A stretch of 64,000 nt of DNA from Salipaludibacillus keqinensis (GCF_003226325.1 NZ_PDOD01000002.1:372001-436000); one strand, 5' to 3'; numbered from the stretch's first letter, positions 35,059 to 44,209 are shown. A program made the numbers and translations. The notes: generated by a model from the letters alone, not told the origin.

Positions 35059-35316
35059 TTACAGAAAATAGATTTTATATTTCAGGTTTCCCTCATCCTT
35101 ACCTAGATGGAAAACAATAAACCATGTACCAGTTGAAGGGACACTGATTTTATAAGGGGAAGATCTGGCTAAACCGCCATAACTTTTATAGTGTTCTCCC
35201 TTTTTAAATTTCTCGTAATTTTTAGGATCTAAAAGTAAGACATACGCCTGCCGATTCAGTTCCACAGAAACCATAGCACCATAATCAAGAAATTTCTGTA
35301 TTACTTTGTACTTCAT
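35059..35316 (-). CDS. DUF1883 family protein
   Basis: 85 residues of a small beta-rich domain: the pattern GAMVSVELNRQAYVLLLDPKNY then GEHYKSYGGLARSSPYKISVP and GTWFIVFHLG matches DUF1883. The function of this family is not established; in other genomes the domain occurs alone or next to TIR-like domains. AGGAGG is placed correctly before the ATG at 35316. Single gene. Confidence 0.75.
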   Translation of the reverse strand: MKYKVIQKFLDYGAMVSVELNRQAYVLLLDPKNYEKFKKGEHYKSYGGLARSSPYKISVPSTGTWFIVFHLGKDEGNLKYKIYFL

Positions 35317-35663
35317 CGTTAGCCTCCTAATAGTTCATTTCAAATAAAAGTTATCAAGGATTAAAGGTTATAACTACCGTTTGAATTGAGGTCCCGGATC
35401 TTCTTTACCACTCTAATGTGGTTTCTTTGTATAGGTATTTTCATTACTCACTTCTTTCTATACATTGTTCTTTCCCTTTTCTCAGTCTCTTAATACAATT
35501 TTTTGCTAAGTACCACCTTTTCTCATTACGATTTTAAGAGGTGCTATTTCCACAAATATTTTTAAAACCATATTCAAATCACTTTGCTTGTAAAAAAAAT
35601 TCTTATAACGCATTAATGTGAAAGTTATAAAGAGGTGAACTTGATAAATTCAAACAGAGAGGA
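35317..35663. other. Intergenic region without features
   Basis: About 350 bp of AT-rich sequence between the DUF1883 gene and the yeeE pseudogene. No gene, hairpin or repeat that I can support. Confidence 0.4.
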
Positions 35664-36259
35664 CGATCGTTATGTCTGCAGACAGCTTCATACTTATACC
35701 GGCTCGGATACACAAGTGCATGGCTCCTTCAATCCGCTGTCTTTGCCATTGTCATTATCGGCACCTATTTACAACAAAAACAAAAATTCCCACCTCCTCT
35801 TCCGCCGTGAAAAATTGAAGTGGTTCGTTCGTTAACAGGAGCATGTTCACCCCAATAACGCCATGCAGCTGGATCAAGGCCCATTTGATAGGCAAGCTTT
35901 GAGCCCCACAGGTAAATGCAGCTGTTACTTTCCAAGGGCTGTCTTGCATCATAAGCACTGCGGCGTTCAACAGGGCAAAGGCTGTGGCGGCAATCCATAT
36001 TGGCCAGGTACGAAACAGAATTTCTGTCCAACTTGTACCTCGAGGCATAGCAGTATCAGTATATTGAATTTTGGGATTGTGATAGGGGCACACTTATGGG
36101 TTACGGAGTTGCCATTTCGTCAGGAGCCAATATAGGCGCTTATTTCAGCGAACTCGCTTCCATGAGTTTGTATTGCTGGTTTTGACATTAATGGCAGTAG
36201 GTGGGGGTTATACCGCCTATTTCATCAGCCGGAAGCTTCCGTTTCTAGCTTCTAAATAA
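35664..36259 (+). pseudogene. YeeE/YedE-family (DUF395) transporter pseudogene with an internal inversion
   Basis: Pieces of a YeeE/YedE sulfur-transport-type membrane protein appear in order but on two strands. Plus strand 35700-35809 encodes GYTSAWLLQSAVFAIVIIGT...; minus strand 36048 to about 35830 encodes WTEILFRTWPIWIAATAFAL and, after a one-base frameshift near 35910, LWGSKLAYQMGLDPAAWRYW; plus strand 36061-36095 encodes NFGIVIGA, then 36096 onward MGYGVAISSGANIGAYFSEL, and a further frameshift leads to GGGYTAYFISRKLPF. The expected order is restored if the middle segment (about 35.82-36.05 kb) is flipped. The N-terminal half and the stretch between NFGIVIGA and MGYG are missing. Non-functional. 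Confidence 0.78.
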
Positions 36260-36320
36260 GTAATTACCGTATATCATTTTGTTTTCACAGTACCAAACAG
36301 ACAATCACGATAAGCAACTT

Positions 36321-36362
36321 AAAAACATCCTGTGAAGTACGTTTATCTCACAGGATGTTTTT
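36321..36362. terminator. Strong bidirectional terminator
   Basis: AAAAACATCCTGTGA / TCACAGGATGTTTTT with a 12-base loop; serves the methyltransferase transcript on the minus strand or the old yeeE transcript on the plus strand. Confidence 0.85.
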
Positions 36363-36536
36363 AAGATTTTTTAATTATTAAAGCCGGTTCAAGACTTTCT
36401 AAGTTGTATTTGCGTTCTGACCAATTAAAAAGGCCGCATTTGCAGCTTCCAAGATCTTCAACTATTGCACGCTCCCGTTAGCAGTATGTCATCCCAGTAA
36501 ATATTTAAAGAAATGTTCAAGTACTAATTATTTCTT

Positions 36537-37319
36537 TTAGATATTCTTCACTTTCCTACAAACGTAAATCATTTGAGAACTATCTTCTGTTAAAGGAGTT
36601 TCATTCCAATCCTTGTTCACATAAATGATTTGAAATCCATTCATCGTTAATAGCCGTTCTATTTCTTTAGGAAATGTATAACGTAGACTTATGTTCGTCC
36701 TTACTTCATCCACTACTTCTTCATCCCAATTTTTAAACTTTCTTGTAGTCGTAGTGTGCTGTACTTGTTTTAAGGGGTCATAGCTACTAATCGTATATAC
36801 ATCGACTTTATTTTCAGTTTCCGTATCAATATAACTCCGCCAAAATTCCTCGTCACTAGCTGGTTGAATTAATTCTTCTGAGCTTGGAAATCTAGTACCG
36901 AAAATAAACACCCCACCCTTTTCCAAATGCCTGTTCACAGACATTAACAAGCCGTCTTGTGCCTCATTCGTAATGAAATGTTGAAAGGAATTTCCAACAG
37001 AAAATATAAATTCACTTTTTACCTTCAACTCTAATTTAGTACAGTCCTGCTCAATCCATTCTATTTGTAAATTGAGATTAGAAGCCTTCTTTTTTGCTTC
37101 ACGAAGCATCCCTTTGTGAAGATCTACCCCAATTAGATTGAATCCTTTTTGTGCTAGAGGTATTGTCGCTCTACCTGTCCCACAAGCCACATCAATTATG
37201 ATTCCTTTTGATTTCTTAGCCCATTTCTCTAAAAAAATCACATCATCTCTATAAAACTCATTCTCCTTATCATATAAGATAGGATCTTCATATTCTTCAA
37301 AATTATCTGATTTTTCCAC
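36537..37319 (-). CDS. Class I SAM-dependent methyltransferase
   Basis: 260 residues with a Rossmann-type methyltransferase core: motif I IIDVACGTGRATIPLAQKG (about residues 43-61), motif II around NLIGVDLHKGML, and SVGNSFQHF later, then a beta-rich C-terminal part (TRKFKNWDEEVVDEVRT). It methylates an unknown small molecule. I place the start at the GTG at 37319 because GAAGGAGAG lies about nine bases upstream; the TTG at 37343 lies in front of that ribosome site and has none of its own. Single accessory gene. Confidence 0.82.
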   Translation of the reverse strand: MEKSDNFEEYEDPILYDKENEFYRDDVIFLEKWAKKSKGIIIDVACGTGRATIPLAQKGFNLIGVDLHKGMLREAKKKASNLNLQIEWIEQDCTKLELKVKSEFIFSVGNSFQHFITNEAQDGLLMSVNRHLEKGGVFIFGTRFPSSEELIQPASDEEFWRSYIDTETENKVDVYTISSYDPLKQVQHTTTTRKFKNWDEEVVDEVRTNISLRYTFPKEIERLLTMNGFQIIYVNKDWNETPLTEDSSQMIYVCRKVKNI

Positions 37320-37468
37320 TCGTAAAAACTCTCCTTCAATCAAGATATTATTTCAAGGTGTTCTTTGCTGAAGAAAACTCCTTTTCACCTCAATTTTTTC
37401 CTATTTACGGGTCAAATATAGATCCTCCATTTGCAGCTTCTTTGACCTTAACCTAATGCTCCACTGGT

Positions 37469-38269
37469 TTAAGAAAATATTTCGGCTTCCTCAGTAAAGT
37501 TCGCACAAGCCCACTTCCCTTCTTTCTTAAAAAACTCGTTTACAGTTTCACGGTTCATCGGCGGGTCATCCACCCAATTCAGCAAGGTTTGTATAATAAA
37601 TTCTTTATCCGGGAAATGATGGATAATGACTTCAGATTGCTCTTGGAGTCGTGTCGACCAAATTTGAGATCGCGCCATTACCATGGAATAGTATGTTCGA
37701 ATGAGTTTACGAGCGAAGTTTTGTGAAATTGTTTTAAATTCTTTATTAGAAGCTTTTTCTAACCTATTTAATGTTCGAGTTAGGACTTCACAAATATCAC
37801 CATTGAAGCGAATGGCGATCTCAGATGTAAGTTTGTACGGTCCAAACCGGGATCCTAAATCTTCTCCGTAAACACAAACACAGAGTTCCTTAAGAAAGGC
37901 ACTTTCGTAATAATTAGAGGGGTCAACCGTATAGTCGTAATATGCAACCGCTATCCCAACATCACGAACCAGACAACGGTACTTTTTAGACAGTTCTCCA
38001 GCAAGTTTCTGTAATTCAGCCAAGTTAATGGAATTCAATTTGCCGTTAAACATAGTGATAAGATCTAAATCTGATTTCATTGCAACCGCTTCGCCTCTGG
38101 CTACGCTACCGTACACATAAACACTGTGCAATTGAGAATGAAACAAATTCCTAAGACTCTCGACAGAATCTTGAATGCAAGGCAGATAGACGTTATTAAT
38201 TTTATCTTTACTAACATCGCTTACAATAAAACCGTTACGGTCTAGACCATATCCTGCTTTTAAGATCAC
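37469..38269 (-). CDS. Nucleotidyltransferase-fold protein
   Basis: 266 residues. Motif VYVYGSVARGEAVAMKSDLD (about residues 50-69) is a clear nucleotidyltransferase GS-x-D-x-D signature, followed by a helical C-terminal domain (about 150-266). MNT-like and aminoglycoside nucleotidyltransferase-like proteins share this layout. The substrate is unknown. The GTG start lies 3 bp after the stop of the upstream nucleotidyltransferase gene, so the two are translated from one mRNA. Confidence 0.78.
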   Translation of the reverse strand: MILKAGYGLDRNGFIVSDVSKDKINNVYLPCIQDSVESLRNLFHSQLHSVYVYGSVARGEAVAMKSDLDLITMFNGKLNSINLAELQKLAGELSKKYRCLVRDVGIAVAYYDYTVDPSNYYESAFLKELCVCVYGEDLGSRFGPYKLTSEIAIRFNGDICEVLTRTLNRLEKASNKEFKTISQNFARKLIRTYYSMVMARSQIWSTRLQEQSEVIIHHFPDKEFIIQTLLNWVDDPPMNRETVNEFFKKEGKWACANFTEEAEIFS

Positions 38270-38272
38270 CTT

Positions 38273-39121
38273 CTAATCTCCTCCCTCTTCTAATACCATC
38301 CCTAAAACTTCATCGACCCACTCAGGATCTTCTTTCAGTTCCACTTTCACACATAAGCTCTTATGAGTTTTTTTAAATTCAGGTATGATTTTTTCAATCA
38401 CGCTCATGATTTCATTCGGTTCTCTACTACTATCCCAATCTGCTAATAGTGAAAGTTGCCACCGATCTAATTTACTTCTTTCTCCTTCATATTTCGCCCA
38501 ATCTCCAAAGTCATTAGGTTGTATTCCTTTCTCCATATACCAAGCAGTTACCATAGACTTTCTTAAATCATCCAAGCAATTCAAGGCATAATACAGCTCT
38601 TTTCTATTTACTCTTCGATAAGCTTCATGAACATACGCAAAAAATTTCGTTCTCCATATTTCCACTTCTTGTACAGTTGGACGATAATGCAGGTTTTGCG
38701 ACCTTAGTAATATTTTTTTTATAAATCCTGTTTTATCATGAACAATATGAATATTTTGCAACCATACAGATGGTTTAAGATCTTCTGTTTTATAATAAAA
38801 TGCATCGATCTTTATGAAAGTATCATAGTGCGCAACACAATAAGTAGCCCAAGGAAAATCTTCGAAAAACAAGACTCGTCCCCAGTTTTTAGCTCTCTCT
38901 TTTTTGTTTAACCGATAATCTTCATACGCTTCATCTTTCACAACAATACGAAGGTCAATATCAGAAAATAAATCTGTATTTCCAGTTCCTATTGATCCTC
39001 CATAAAACACAGCTATTACATTTTCATCTGTTAATAAATCTTTCTCAATTTCATTCACCATCGTCTGACGGTAATATGGAATCTTCAAATCCCTTTCATG
39101 GTGATTATTTTCTAATCCCAC
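38273..39121 (-). CDS. Nucleotidyltransferase, aminoglycoside 6-adenylyltransferase-like
   Basis: 282 residues. The signature FYGGSIGTGNTDLFSDIDLR (about residues 39-58) and the later acidic segment FIKIDAFYY fit the AadE-like fold, and the helical second half (FAYVHEAYRRVNRKELYYAL) resembles its C-terminal domain. Resistance activity cannot be claimed from this alone; many environmental Bacillaceae carry such proteins with unknown substrates. GTG start with GAGGAG upstream. First gene of a two-gene unit; the 22-nt shared element lies about 110 bp upstream. Confidence 0.75.
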   Translation of the reverse strand: MGLENNHHERDLKIPYYRQTMVNEIEKDLLTDENVIAVFYGGSIGTGNTDLFSDIDLRIVVKDEAYEDYRLNKKERAKNWGRVLFFEDFPWATYCVAHYDTFIKIDAFYYKTEDLKPSVWLQNIHIVHDKTGFIKKILLRSQNLHYRPTVQEVEIWRTKFFAYVHEAYRRVNRKELYYALNCLDDLRKSMVTAWYMEKGIQPNDFGDWAKYEGERSKLDRWQLSLLADWDSSREPNEIMSVIEKIIPEFKKTHKSLCVKVELKEDPEWVDEVLGMVLEEGGD

Positions 39122-39231
39122 ACATGAAAAATCACTCCTCTTTAATTGTCTTATTCATAAATGTTCTTCGTCATGAAATGAATTTCTCCTTGAATTAATT
39201 GAAAAATTCTAACTCTTAGGTTCACTAGTAC

Positions 39232-39253
39232 CATATTAACATAAATTTTCCAT
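39232..39253 (-). promoter_or_regulatory. 22-nt element shared with 34656-34677
   Basis: Second exact copy of CATATTAACATAAATTTTCCAT (plus-strand reading), about 110 bp before the adenylyltransferase-like gene on the minus strand. Confidence 0.5.
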
Positions 39254-39311
39254 ATTAATTTCTAATTTAAAGTGCTGAATTCTACAGTAATCTGGCTTGC
39301 TTAAGTCACTA

Positions 39312-39352
39312 AAACAGGCGCTTTCCTAGCTGAGGAAAGCGCTTGTCTGTTT
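39312..39352. terminator. Terminator-like hairpin
   Basis: GCGCTTTCCT / AGGAAAGCGC with additional outer pairing AAACAG / CTGTTT. On the minus strand it would end the ctaG transcript after passing through array B. Confidence 0.75.
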
Positions 39353-39420
39353 TATAAAAATCGGTCTGATAAATATATAAGTTCGTATAGTTTTAGCGAC
39401 AAACAGGGAGTAAATGAGCT

Positions 39421-39772
39421 CTGAACGTCGCCAAATGGCGAGTTTAGCGACGTTCAGAGATGTGGTTGTGCTATGAACGTCGCCAACTTGCGAGTTTTAC
39501 GACGTTCAGGGATGCGGTTCCGCTATGAACGTCGCCAAATGGCGAGTTTAGCGACGTTCAGAGATGCGGTTCCGCTATGAACGTCGCCAACTTGCGAGTT
39601 TTACGACGTTCGGAGATGCGTTTGCGCTATGAACGGCGTCAACTTGCGAGTTTAGCGACGTTCAGAGATGTGGTTGCGCTATGAACGGTGTCAACTTGTG
39701 AGTTTAGCGACGTTCAGAGATGTGGTTTCGCTATGAACGTCGCCAAATGGCGAGTTTAGCGACGTTCAGAAG
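39421..39772. repeat. Array B: seven tandem copies of a 52-bp palindromic repeat
   Basis: CG(T/G)(C/T)G cores at 39426, 39478, 39530, 39582, 39634, 39686 and 39738, exactly 52 bp apart. A typical unit reads GAACGTCGCCAA, an eight- to nine-base loop, TTAGCGACGTTC, then a spacer that itself contains a small palindrome (GCGGTTCCGC). The arm sequences are the same as in array A, 24 kb away. It lies after ctaG and before a terminator, so it is probably transcribed as 3' untranslated RNA. Confidence 0.9.
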
Positions 39773-39867
39773 GAGCAACAGAGTTGAAGGTCGCTAACAT
39801 AAAATATCAAAGAACCCACCTATAACCGACGAAAGAATTGAGCCAAATAAAAGATGAAACCTCCCCT

Positions 39868-40671
39868 CTATGCAGTGACAGGGTAGCGGCCCTTACGATG
39901 GTTTTTCGATTGATACCATTTATAGCATAGAATGATGATAATGATGAGATCTACTGCATCACCGCCATAATACATGAGCATGCCCCCGGATTCAGCTTCC
40001 ACTCTAGGAACACCTTCGGGCGGATAAGCATAGATGTATTTGGATAAAATCTTATGACCAGCTAAGGCAAGGATCAACACCATAGACCGATAGATATAAC
40101 TATATTGGTAAGGAATTGGATCAATATATAACAGCGTCGCCGCAAAAAAGTAGCCTGCTAGAAAGACATGTAAATGAACGAGCACATGAACCCACATCAT
40201 CGTTTCCATCAGGATATAAAGTTGGGTCGTATAAAGGATCCAAAGCCCTCCTATATTTAAGACTGCAGGAACAGCAGGGTTCGATAAAAAATGAAACAAT
40301 GGTTTTTTTAGAAAGGCAGTTACCTTTCGGGCATTGCCAGTAGAGAGAGCTCGTAAAAGCAATGTGAAGGGAGCTCCCAAAACCATCAATAACGGTCCTA
40401 GCATACCTAGAAGCAAGTGAGCAAACATATGTATCGTGAAATTCTCATGGGCAGCTGTAATCATTGGGTTTATTAACGTGATCAAACACAATAAGCTGCC
40501 CACAACCCATAAAGCGGTGCGGTACGAACCCCAAGGTCTACCTCTGCGTGTTGACACGATTATTGCCGATATATAAAGAACTATCCCGATAAAAAATGGT
40601 GCGCTTAAGAGGAACTGCATAAGAAAATCGATGGAATGTCCTGTGTGTGTCGAGCCATGATCATGATTCAT
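39868..40671 (-). CDS. ctaG: Cytochrome c oxidase assembly factor CtaG (caa3 type)
   Basis: 267 residues with about seven membrane helices and conserved histidines (HMFAHLLLGMLGPLLMVLGA at about residues 81-100, HVLVHLHVFLAGYFF near 158-172). The caa3_CtaG family is needed for assembly of caa3 oxidase in Bacillus, probably at the copper site. The N-terminus is His-rich (MNHDHGSTHTGH). The start overlaps the stop of the DUF2243 gene, so both are co-translated. No oxidase genes are nearby. Confidence 0.9.
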   Translation of the reverse strand: MNHDHGSTHTGHSIDFLMQFLLSAPFFIGIVLYISAIIVSTRRGRPWGSYRTALWVVGSLLCLITLINPMITAAHENFTIHMFAHLLLGMLGPLLMVLGAPFTLLLRALSTGNARKVTAFLKKPLFHFLSNPAVPAVLNIGGLWILYTTQLYILMETMMWVHVLVHLHVFLAGYFFAATLLYIDPIPYQYSYIYRSMVLILALAGHKILSKYIYAYPPEGVPRVEAESGGMLMYYGGDAVDLIIIIILCYKWYQSKNHRKGRYPVTA

Positions 40672-41156
40672 GATCTTACGTCACCACCGATTCCCTTCAT
40701 CTGTTTATGTGTTTGATAAACGAGTGTGCCTCCAATGATTGCGATGACAGCGGCAAGAATGTTCCACGTTAAGTCATAGGGAAGAAGGTTAACACCATAG
40801 CGAATTTGGTGAATCTGTAGAACTTTGTGTTGGATAATTCCATCGTATAAATTGAACAACCCTACGCCAAGAAGCATACTACCTATCCAACGCTTTCCCC
40901 ACCATGCATGCCGACGCCTTAAATCAGCGAACATAAACAGCGCACCGACAGTGGCAAACCAACTAAAAGCATGAAAAAGTCCGTCAGATATGAGCCCGAT
41001 CTCAGTCGTAGATCGATCATAGAAATGATGCCAATTGAGTAATTGGTGGAAGACGACCTCGTCAATAAAAGCGACCATTCCAAGTCCAAACAAAAATCCT
41101 GATAAAAAATTCCTCCGAGAAAAGAGGTGTTGTTGTCTAGTCGGGGCTTTCTTCAT
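40668..41156 (-). CDS. DUF2243 family membrane protein
   Basis: 162 residues with four membrane helices and a conserved N-terminal RRNFLSGFLFGLGMVAFIDE segment followed by HQLLNWHHFYD, typical of DUF2243. Histidines at helix ends suggest metal or heme interaction. The pairing with ctaG in one operon points to a role around terminal oxidase or copper, which is inference. I use the ATG at 41156 with AAAGGAGTG upstream; the 37 extra residues of the longer frame are not conserved in character. Confidence 0.85.
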   Translation of the reverse strand: MKKAPTRQQHLFSRRNFLSGFLFGLGMVAFIDEVVFHQLLNWHHFYDRSTTEIGLISDGLFHAFSWFATVGALFMFADLRRRHAWWGKRWIGSMLLGVGLFNLYDGIIQHKVLQIHQIRYGVNLLPYDLTWNILAAVIAIIGGTLVYQTHKQMKGIGGDVRS

Positions 41157-41521
41157 ATCTATCACTCCTTTCCTTGAGCCACTATTTGAAAAAACTTTAA
41201 AGCTGCTTCTGTCTATGTTGGTTTGAATTGACTTACAAAATCTACAATTTTTACAGTTTCTACCCATTCACTTGCTTGTTTATACCCAACCACCACATAG
41301 GTTAAGCATTTATACAACAAAAACCTCCTGTAGTCCTAGAAGTCATGGAGGTTAGCTCCTTTTAAATCCTCTTTCACAGTTAAAGATTTTTCCAAGTCCC
41401 CTTTTGCAAGTTTTTAACAATAACGCCTTTGATTGTTTGAACATTGAAACACACAGGGTACATCACAATATGAGCTTTTCACTCGACCCTATTCACCCCA
41501 AAAAAGACAGGAGGTACAACA
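41157..41521. other. Divergent intergenic region
   Basis: About 365 bp between the DUF2243 gene and the FAD-Rieske gene, holding the SigB-like promoter at 41435-41461. No other feature seen. Confidence 0.5.
41435..41461 (+). promoter_or_regulatory. Candidate SigB promoter
   Basis: GTTTGA (41435-41440) and GGGTAC (41456-41461) with 15-bp spacing, close to the SigB consensus GTTTAA-N12/15-GGGTAT. It lies 60 bp before the FAD-Rieske gene, suggesting general-stress expression. Confidence 0.6.
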
Positions 41522-43054
41522 ATGAGTAATCATCCTATATCTAATTACCCTGATTCCCTATGGCTTTCTCACGAAGAAAATCACACTTTTCCAAAGCTAC
41601 AAGAAGACATTGAAGTAGATGTAGCAATTATTGGCGCTGGTGTGACTGGTATTACATCTGCTTATTTGTTATCGCAACAAGGATTAAGCGTAGCTCTAAT
41701 TGAAGGGGATCAAATTCTGAATGGTACGACAGGCTACACGACCGCTAAAGTGACTTCTCAGCATGGTGCAATCTATCATAAATTGATTCAATCGGTAGGA
41801 GAGGAAAATGCGTGGTTATATTATGAGGCAAACGAGGATGCTTTAGCTTTCATTAAAGAGACTGCCGTCAAAGAGAAGATAGAAGCCGACTTACAGACGG
41901 AAAATGCCTTTATTTATACTGCAAACGGTCAGCAACTAAATATTCTGGAAAAAGAAGCAAAAGCGTACCAAAAATTACGGATCGATGGCATCATGGCTAC
42001 TGGGGATGTGGGCTTACCCTTTGAAGTTGATCAAGCTTTACTCCTCCAAAACCAAGCGCAATTTCACCCCGTGAAATTCTTTAAAGGCCTTCTTCCATCG
42101 ATTCTTAAAAATGGTGGAATGGTGTTTGAAGGAACACGAGTTCAAAGCGTAAAAGGAACAAAACAACCGACCGCTTTGACAACGGAGGGGTACACAATTA
42201 AGAGCAACCATTGTATTGTCAGCTCCCATTTCCCGTTTAATGATCTATCAGGCTTGTACTTCTCTCGCCTTCACGTCGAACGTTCATATTGTTTGGCTAT
42301 TAAACCTCGGGCTGACGTTCCTAAGGGCATGTCCCTTAGCATTGATCCAGGCGGAACTTCCTTACGAGAAGCTAAAAGCCCTAATGGTGAGCCCCTTTTA
42401 TTAATTGGAGGAGGAGGTCATACTGCGGGGAAAAATGAAGGCAGTAACTTTTCTTCTTATGAATCACTCAAGCAATTTGGTGAGAAGTGGTTCGGCATTG
42501 AAAGTATTCCATACCGCTGGTCTTCTCAAGATTTAAAAACACTTGATTTCGTCCCTTACATTGGTCAAAACGTTGCCGGCGAAGAACGTATCTTAGTAGC
42601 AACAGGGTATGGAAAATGGGGAATGACGAATGGCGTAGCAGCCGCTCTTTTACTAAAAGACAAAATCATCGGCAATGACAATCCATATCACGATTTATAT
42701 GACCCGATGCGTTCCAAAATAAAGAAAACAGATCTCTTTCATTTTGCAAAAGAAAATGTCGATACAGCGAAAGAATTTATTAAAGGAAAGGTACACACTA
42801 GCCGCAAGAGCCTTCAAGATTTAAACAGAAATGAGGGAGCGGTTATTGAACATGAAGGCAAACAAGTTGGCGCCTATAAGGATGAGGACGGATCGTCCCA
42901 CCTCGTTTCGTTAAATTGCACTCACATGGGCTGCGATGTTGAATGGAACGATGCAGAAATATCTTGGGATTGCCCTTGTCACGGTTCAAGATTTTCCCAC
43001 ACAGGGAAAGTAATTGAAGGTCCCGCAACGAAACCTTTGAAGAAATTTGAATAA
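41522..43054 (+). CDS. FAD-dependent oxidoreductase with C-terminal Rieske domain
   Basis: 510 residues in two parts. An N-terminal DAO-type flavin domain (VDVAIIGAGVTGITSAYLLS at about residues 32-51; FVPYIGQNV and ATGYGKWGMTNG for the second FAD contact) and a C-terminal Rieske [2Fe-2S] domain (about 425-510) with ligand motifs CTHMGC and CPCHGS. The combination is that of B. subtilis YhfW; the substrate is unknown. GGAGGT precedes the ATG. The SigB-like promoter suggests a stress role. A strong terminator follows at 43195. Confidence 0.92.
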   Translation: MSNHPISNYPDSLWLSHEENHTFPKLQEDIEVDVAIIGAGVTGITSAYLLSQQGLSVALIEGDQILNGTTGYTTAKVTSQHGAIYHKLIQSVGEENAWLYYEANEDALAFIKETAVKEKIEADLQTENAFIYTANGQQLNILEKEAKAYQKLRIDGIMATGDVGLPFEVDQALLLQNQAQFHPVKFFKGLLPSILKNGGMVFEGTRVQSVKGTKQPTALTTEGYTIKSNHCIVSSHFPFNDLSGLYFSRLHVERSYCLAIKPRADVPKGMSLSIDPGGTSLREAKSPNGEPLLLIGGGGHTAGKNEGSNFSSYESLKQFGEKWFGIESIPYRWSSQDLKTLDFVPYIGQNVAGEERILVATGYGKWGMTNGVAAALLLKDKIIGNDNPYHDLYDPMRSKIKKTDLFHFAKENVDTAKEFIKGKVHTSRKSLQDLNRNEGAVIEHEGKQVGAYKDEDGSSHLVSLNCTHMGCDVEWNDAEISWDCPCHGSRFSHTGKVIEGPATKPLKKFE

Positions 43055-43194
43055 CATGGACAAAGGTGGAGATGGAGAAAATGGAATGTTATCAACTCGC
43101 CCCTTTATTTAAAGTAGTGATCTGAAGACTCAAAAAATCACTTATGATAATTATTCCGTAATTTCTAATGGCTTCTCGTCCATCCCTGCTATGA

Positions 43195-43229
43195 TAATAG
43201 TCGTCATAGCAGGCTTTTTATCCATCATT
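43195..43229 (+). terminator. Intrinsic terminator of the FAD-Rieske gene
   Basis: Perfect ten-bp stem CCTGCTATGA / TCATAGCAGG and a T-run. It also stands 30 bp beyond the end of the convergent ArsA gene. Confidence 0.85.
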
Positions 43230-43260
43230 GTATCCATTCTAAATGAGTTTGTTAGAACCC

Positions 43261-44187
43261 TCACCTATAATATTTACTAAATTGCATTAGCTCCTCTTTA
43301 CTTGAAATATCATGGGAAAATAATGGAATATAAACAATTTCCTGCTTCTTAAACGTCTCCTTTATTTTCGATAAATACCCTTTTTCATTTTCCTTTAGTT
43401 CCTGCAAAAACTGTCCGTCCGCATTATCCGGCAGCACTTTGTTTACAATTAGTGTTTTTACGTGAAGGTGATAGTTGTCTAGAAGCTCAAGGGCTTTTTT
43501 CGTTTCTAAAATCGGCAACCTTTCAGGATTTAATACAAAAATAAAGCCTGTTTTATTGCCATCTAGCAGGATCTCTCTCGCCTTTGAAAATCGTTCCTGA
43601 CGTTCCCGAAGGACATCGTAGATCGGATCTTCGATTGGTTCCCCATCATTTAGGAGTTGGCTATAATTTTCTTTCGTTTTTTTGCGTTTTTTTAATAGCC
43701 CTTCAATCCAGACGCCCATAAGTTCAGGTAGAGTAAGAAGTCGAATCGTGTGGCCTGTTGGTGCAGTGTCAAAAACGAGCTTATCAAAATGTTCACTTTC
43801 TTCTAAAATAATTGAAATCAGTTTATCGAATAAAGCCGCTTCATCCGCTCCTGGTGAAGCCTTTGCTGTATCGAGTTGTCGATGGACTTCTTCCATCATG
43901 CCAGAATGGACGGTGCCTTTCATATTTTCTTTCACACTATTTATGTACTTTTCCGTTTCAATATCTGGATCAATTTCTAGCGCAGAAAGATTATCACTCA
44001 CTTTTGTCGTTTTTCCACCAATCGACTGATCAAAGATATCCCCTAAGTTGTGGGCAGGATCAGTAGAAATAAGAAGTGTTTTGTACCCTTTTTCAGCCGC
44101 GCGCCAGGCAATTCCTGCAGCTGAAGTGGATTTCCCGACACCCCCTTTGCCCCCAACAAAAATGATTTTTTTATCCAATACTTCCAT
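43261..44187 (-). CDS. ArsA/GET3-type ATPase
   Basis: 308 residues, one P-loop domain of the arsenite-pump ATPase family: GGKGGVGKST (about residues 12-21), STDPAHNLGDIF (switch I region) and FDTAPTGHTIRLL (switch II). No arsenic genes are adjacent and the Cys residues that bind arsenite in ArsA are not evident, so an arsenite pump role is unlikely. It follows a small protein ending in Cys-Cys and cstA on one transcript, which suggests a chaperone or carrier function for a partner there. GAGGGTG precedes the ATG. Confidence 0.85.
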   Translation of the reverse strand: MEVLDKKIIFVGGKGGVGKSTSAAGIAWRAAEKGYKTLLISTDPAHNLGDIFDQSIGGKTTKVSDNLSALEIDPDIETEKYINSVKENMKGTVHSGMMEEVHRQLDTAKASPGADEAALFDKLISIILEESEHFDKLVFDTAPTGHTIRLLTLPELMGVWIEGLLKKRKKTKENYSQLLNDGEPIEDPIYDVLRERQERFSKAREILLDGNKTGFIFVLNPERLPILETKKALELLDNYHLHVKTLIVNKVLPDNADGQFLQELKENEKGYLSKIKETFKKQEIVYIPLFSHDISSKEELMQFSKYYR

Positions 44188-44209
44188 CTAAATAACACCC
44201 TCTCTATCA

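Noticed and set aside
35755-36093. An intact 112-codon minus-strand gene
   Set aside because: It is the inverted middle part of the yeeE pseudogene and is frameshifted near 35910.
38273-39121. A true aminoglycoside resistance gene
   Set aside because: Only the nucleotidyltransferase fold is clear; sequence pattern is not enough to assign a drug substrate.
43261-44187. An arsenite efflux ATPase
   Set aside because: No ars genes nearby and no evident arsenite-binding cysteines.
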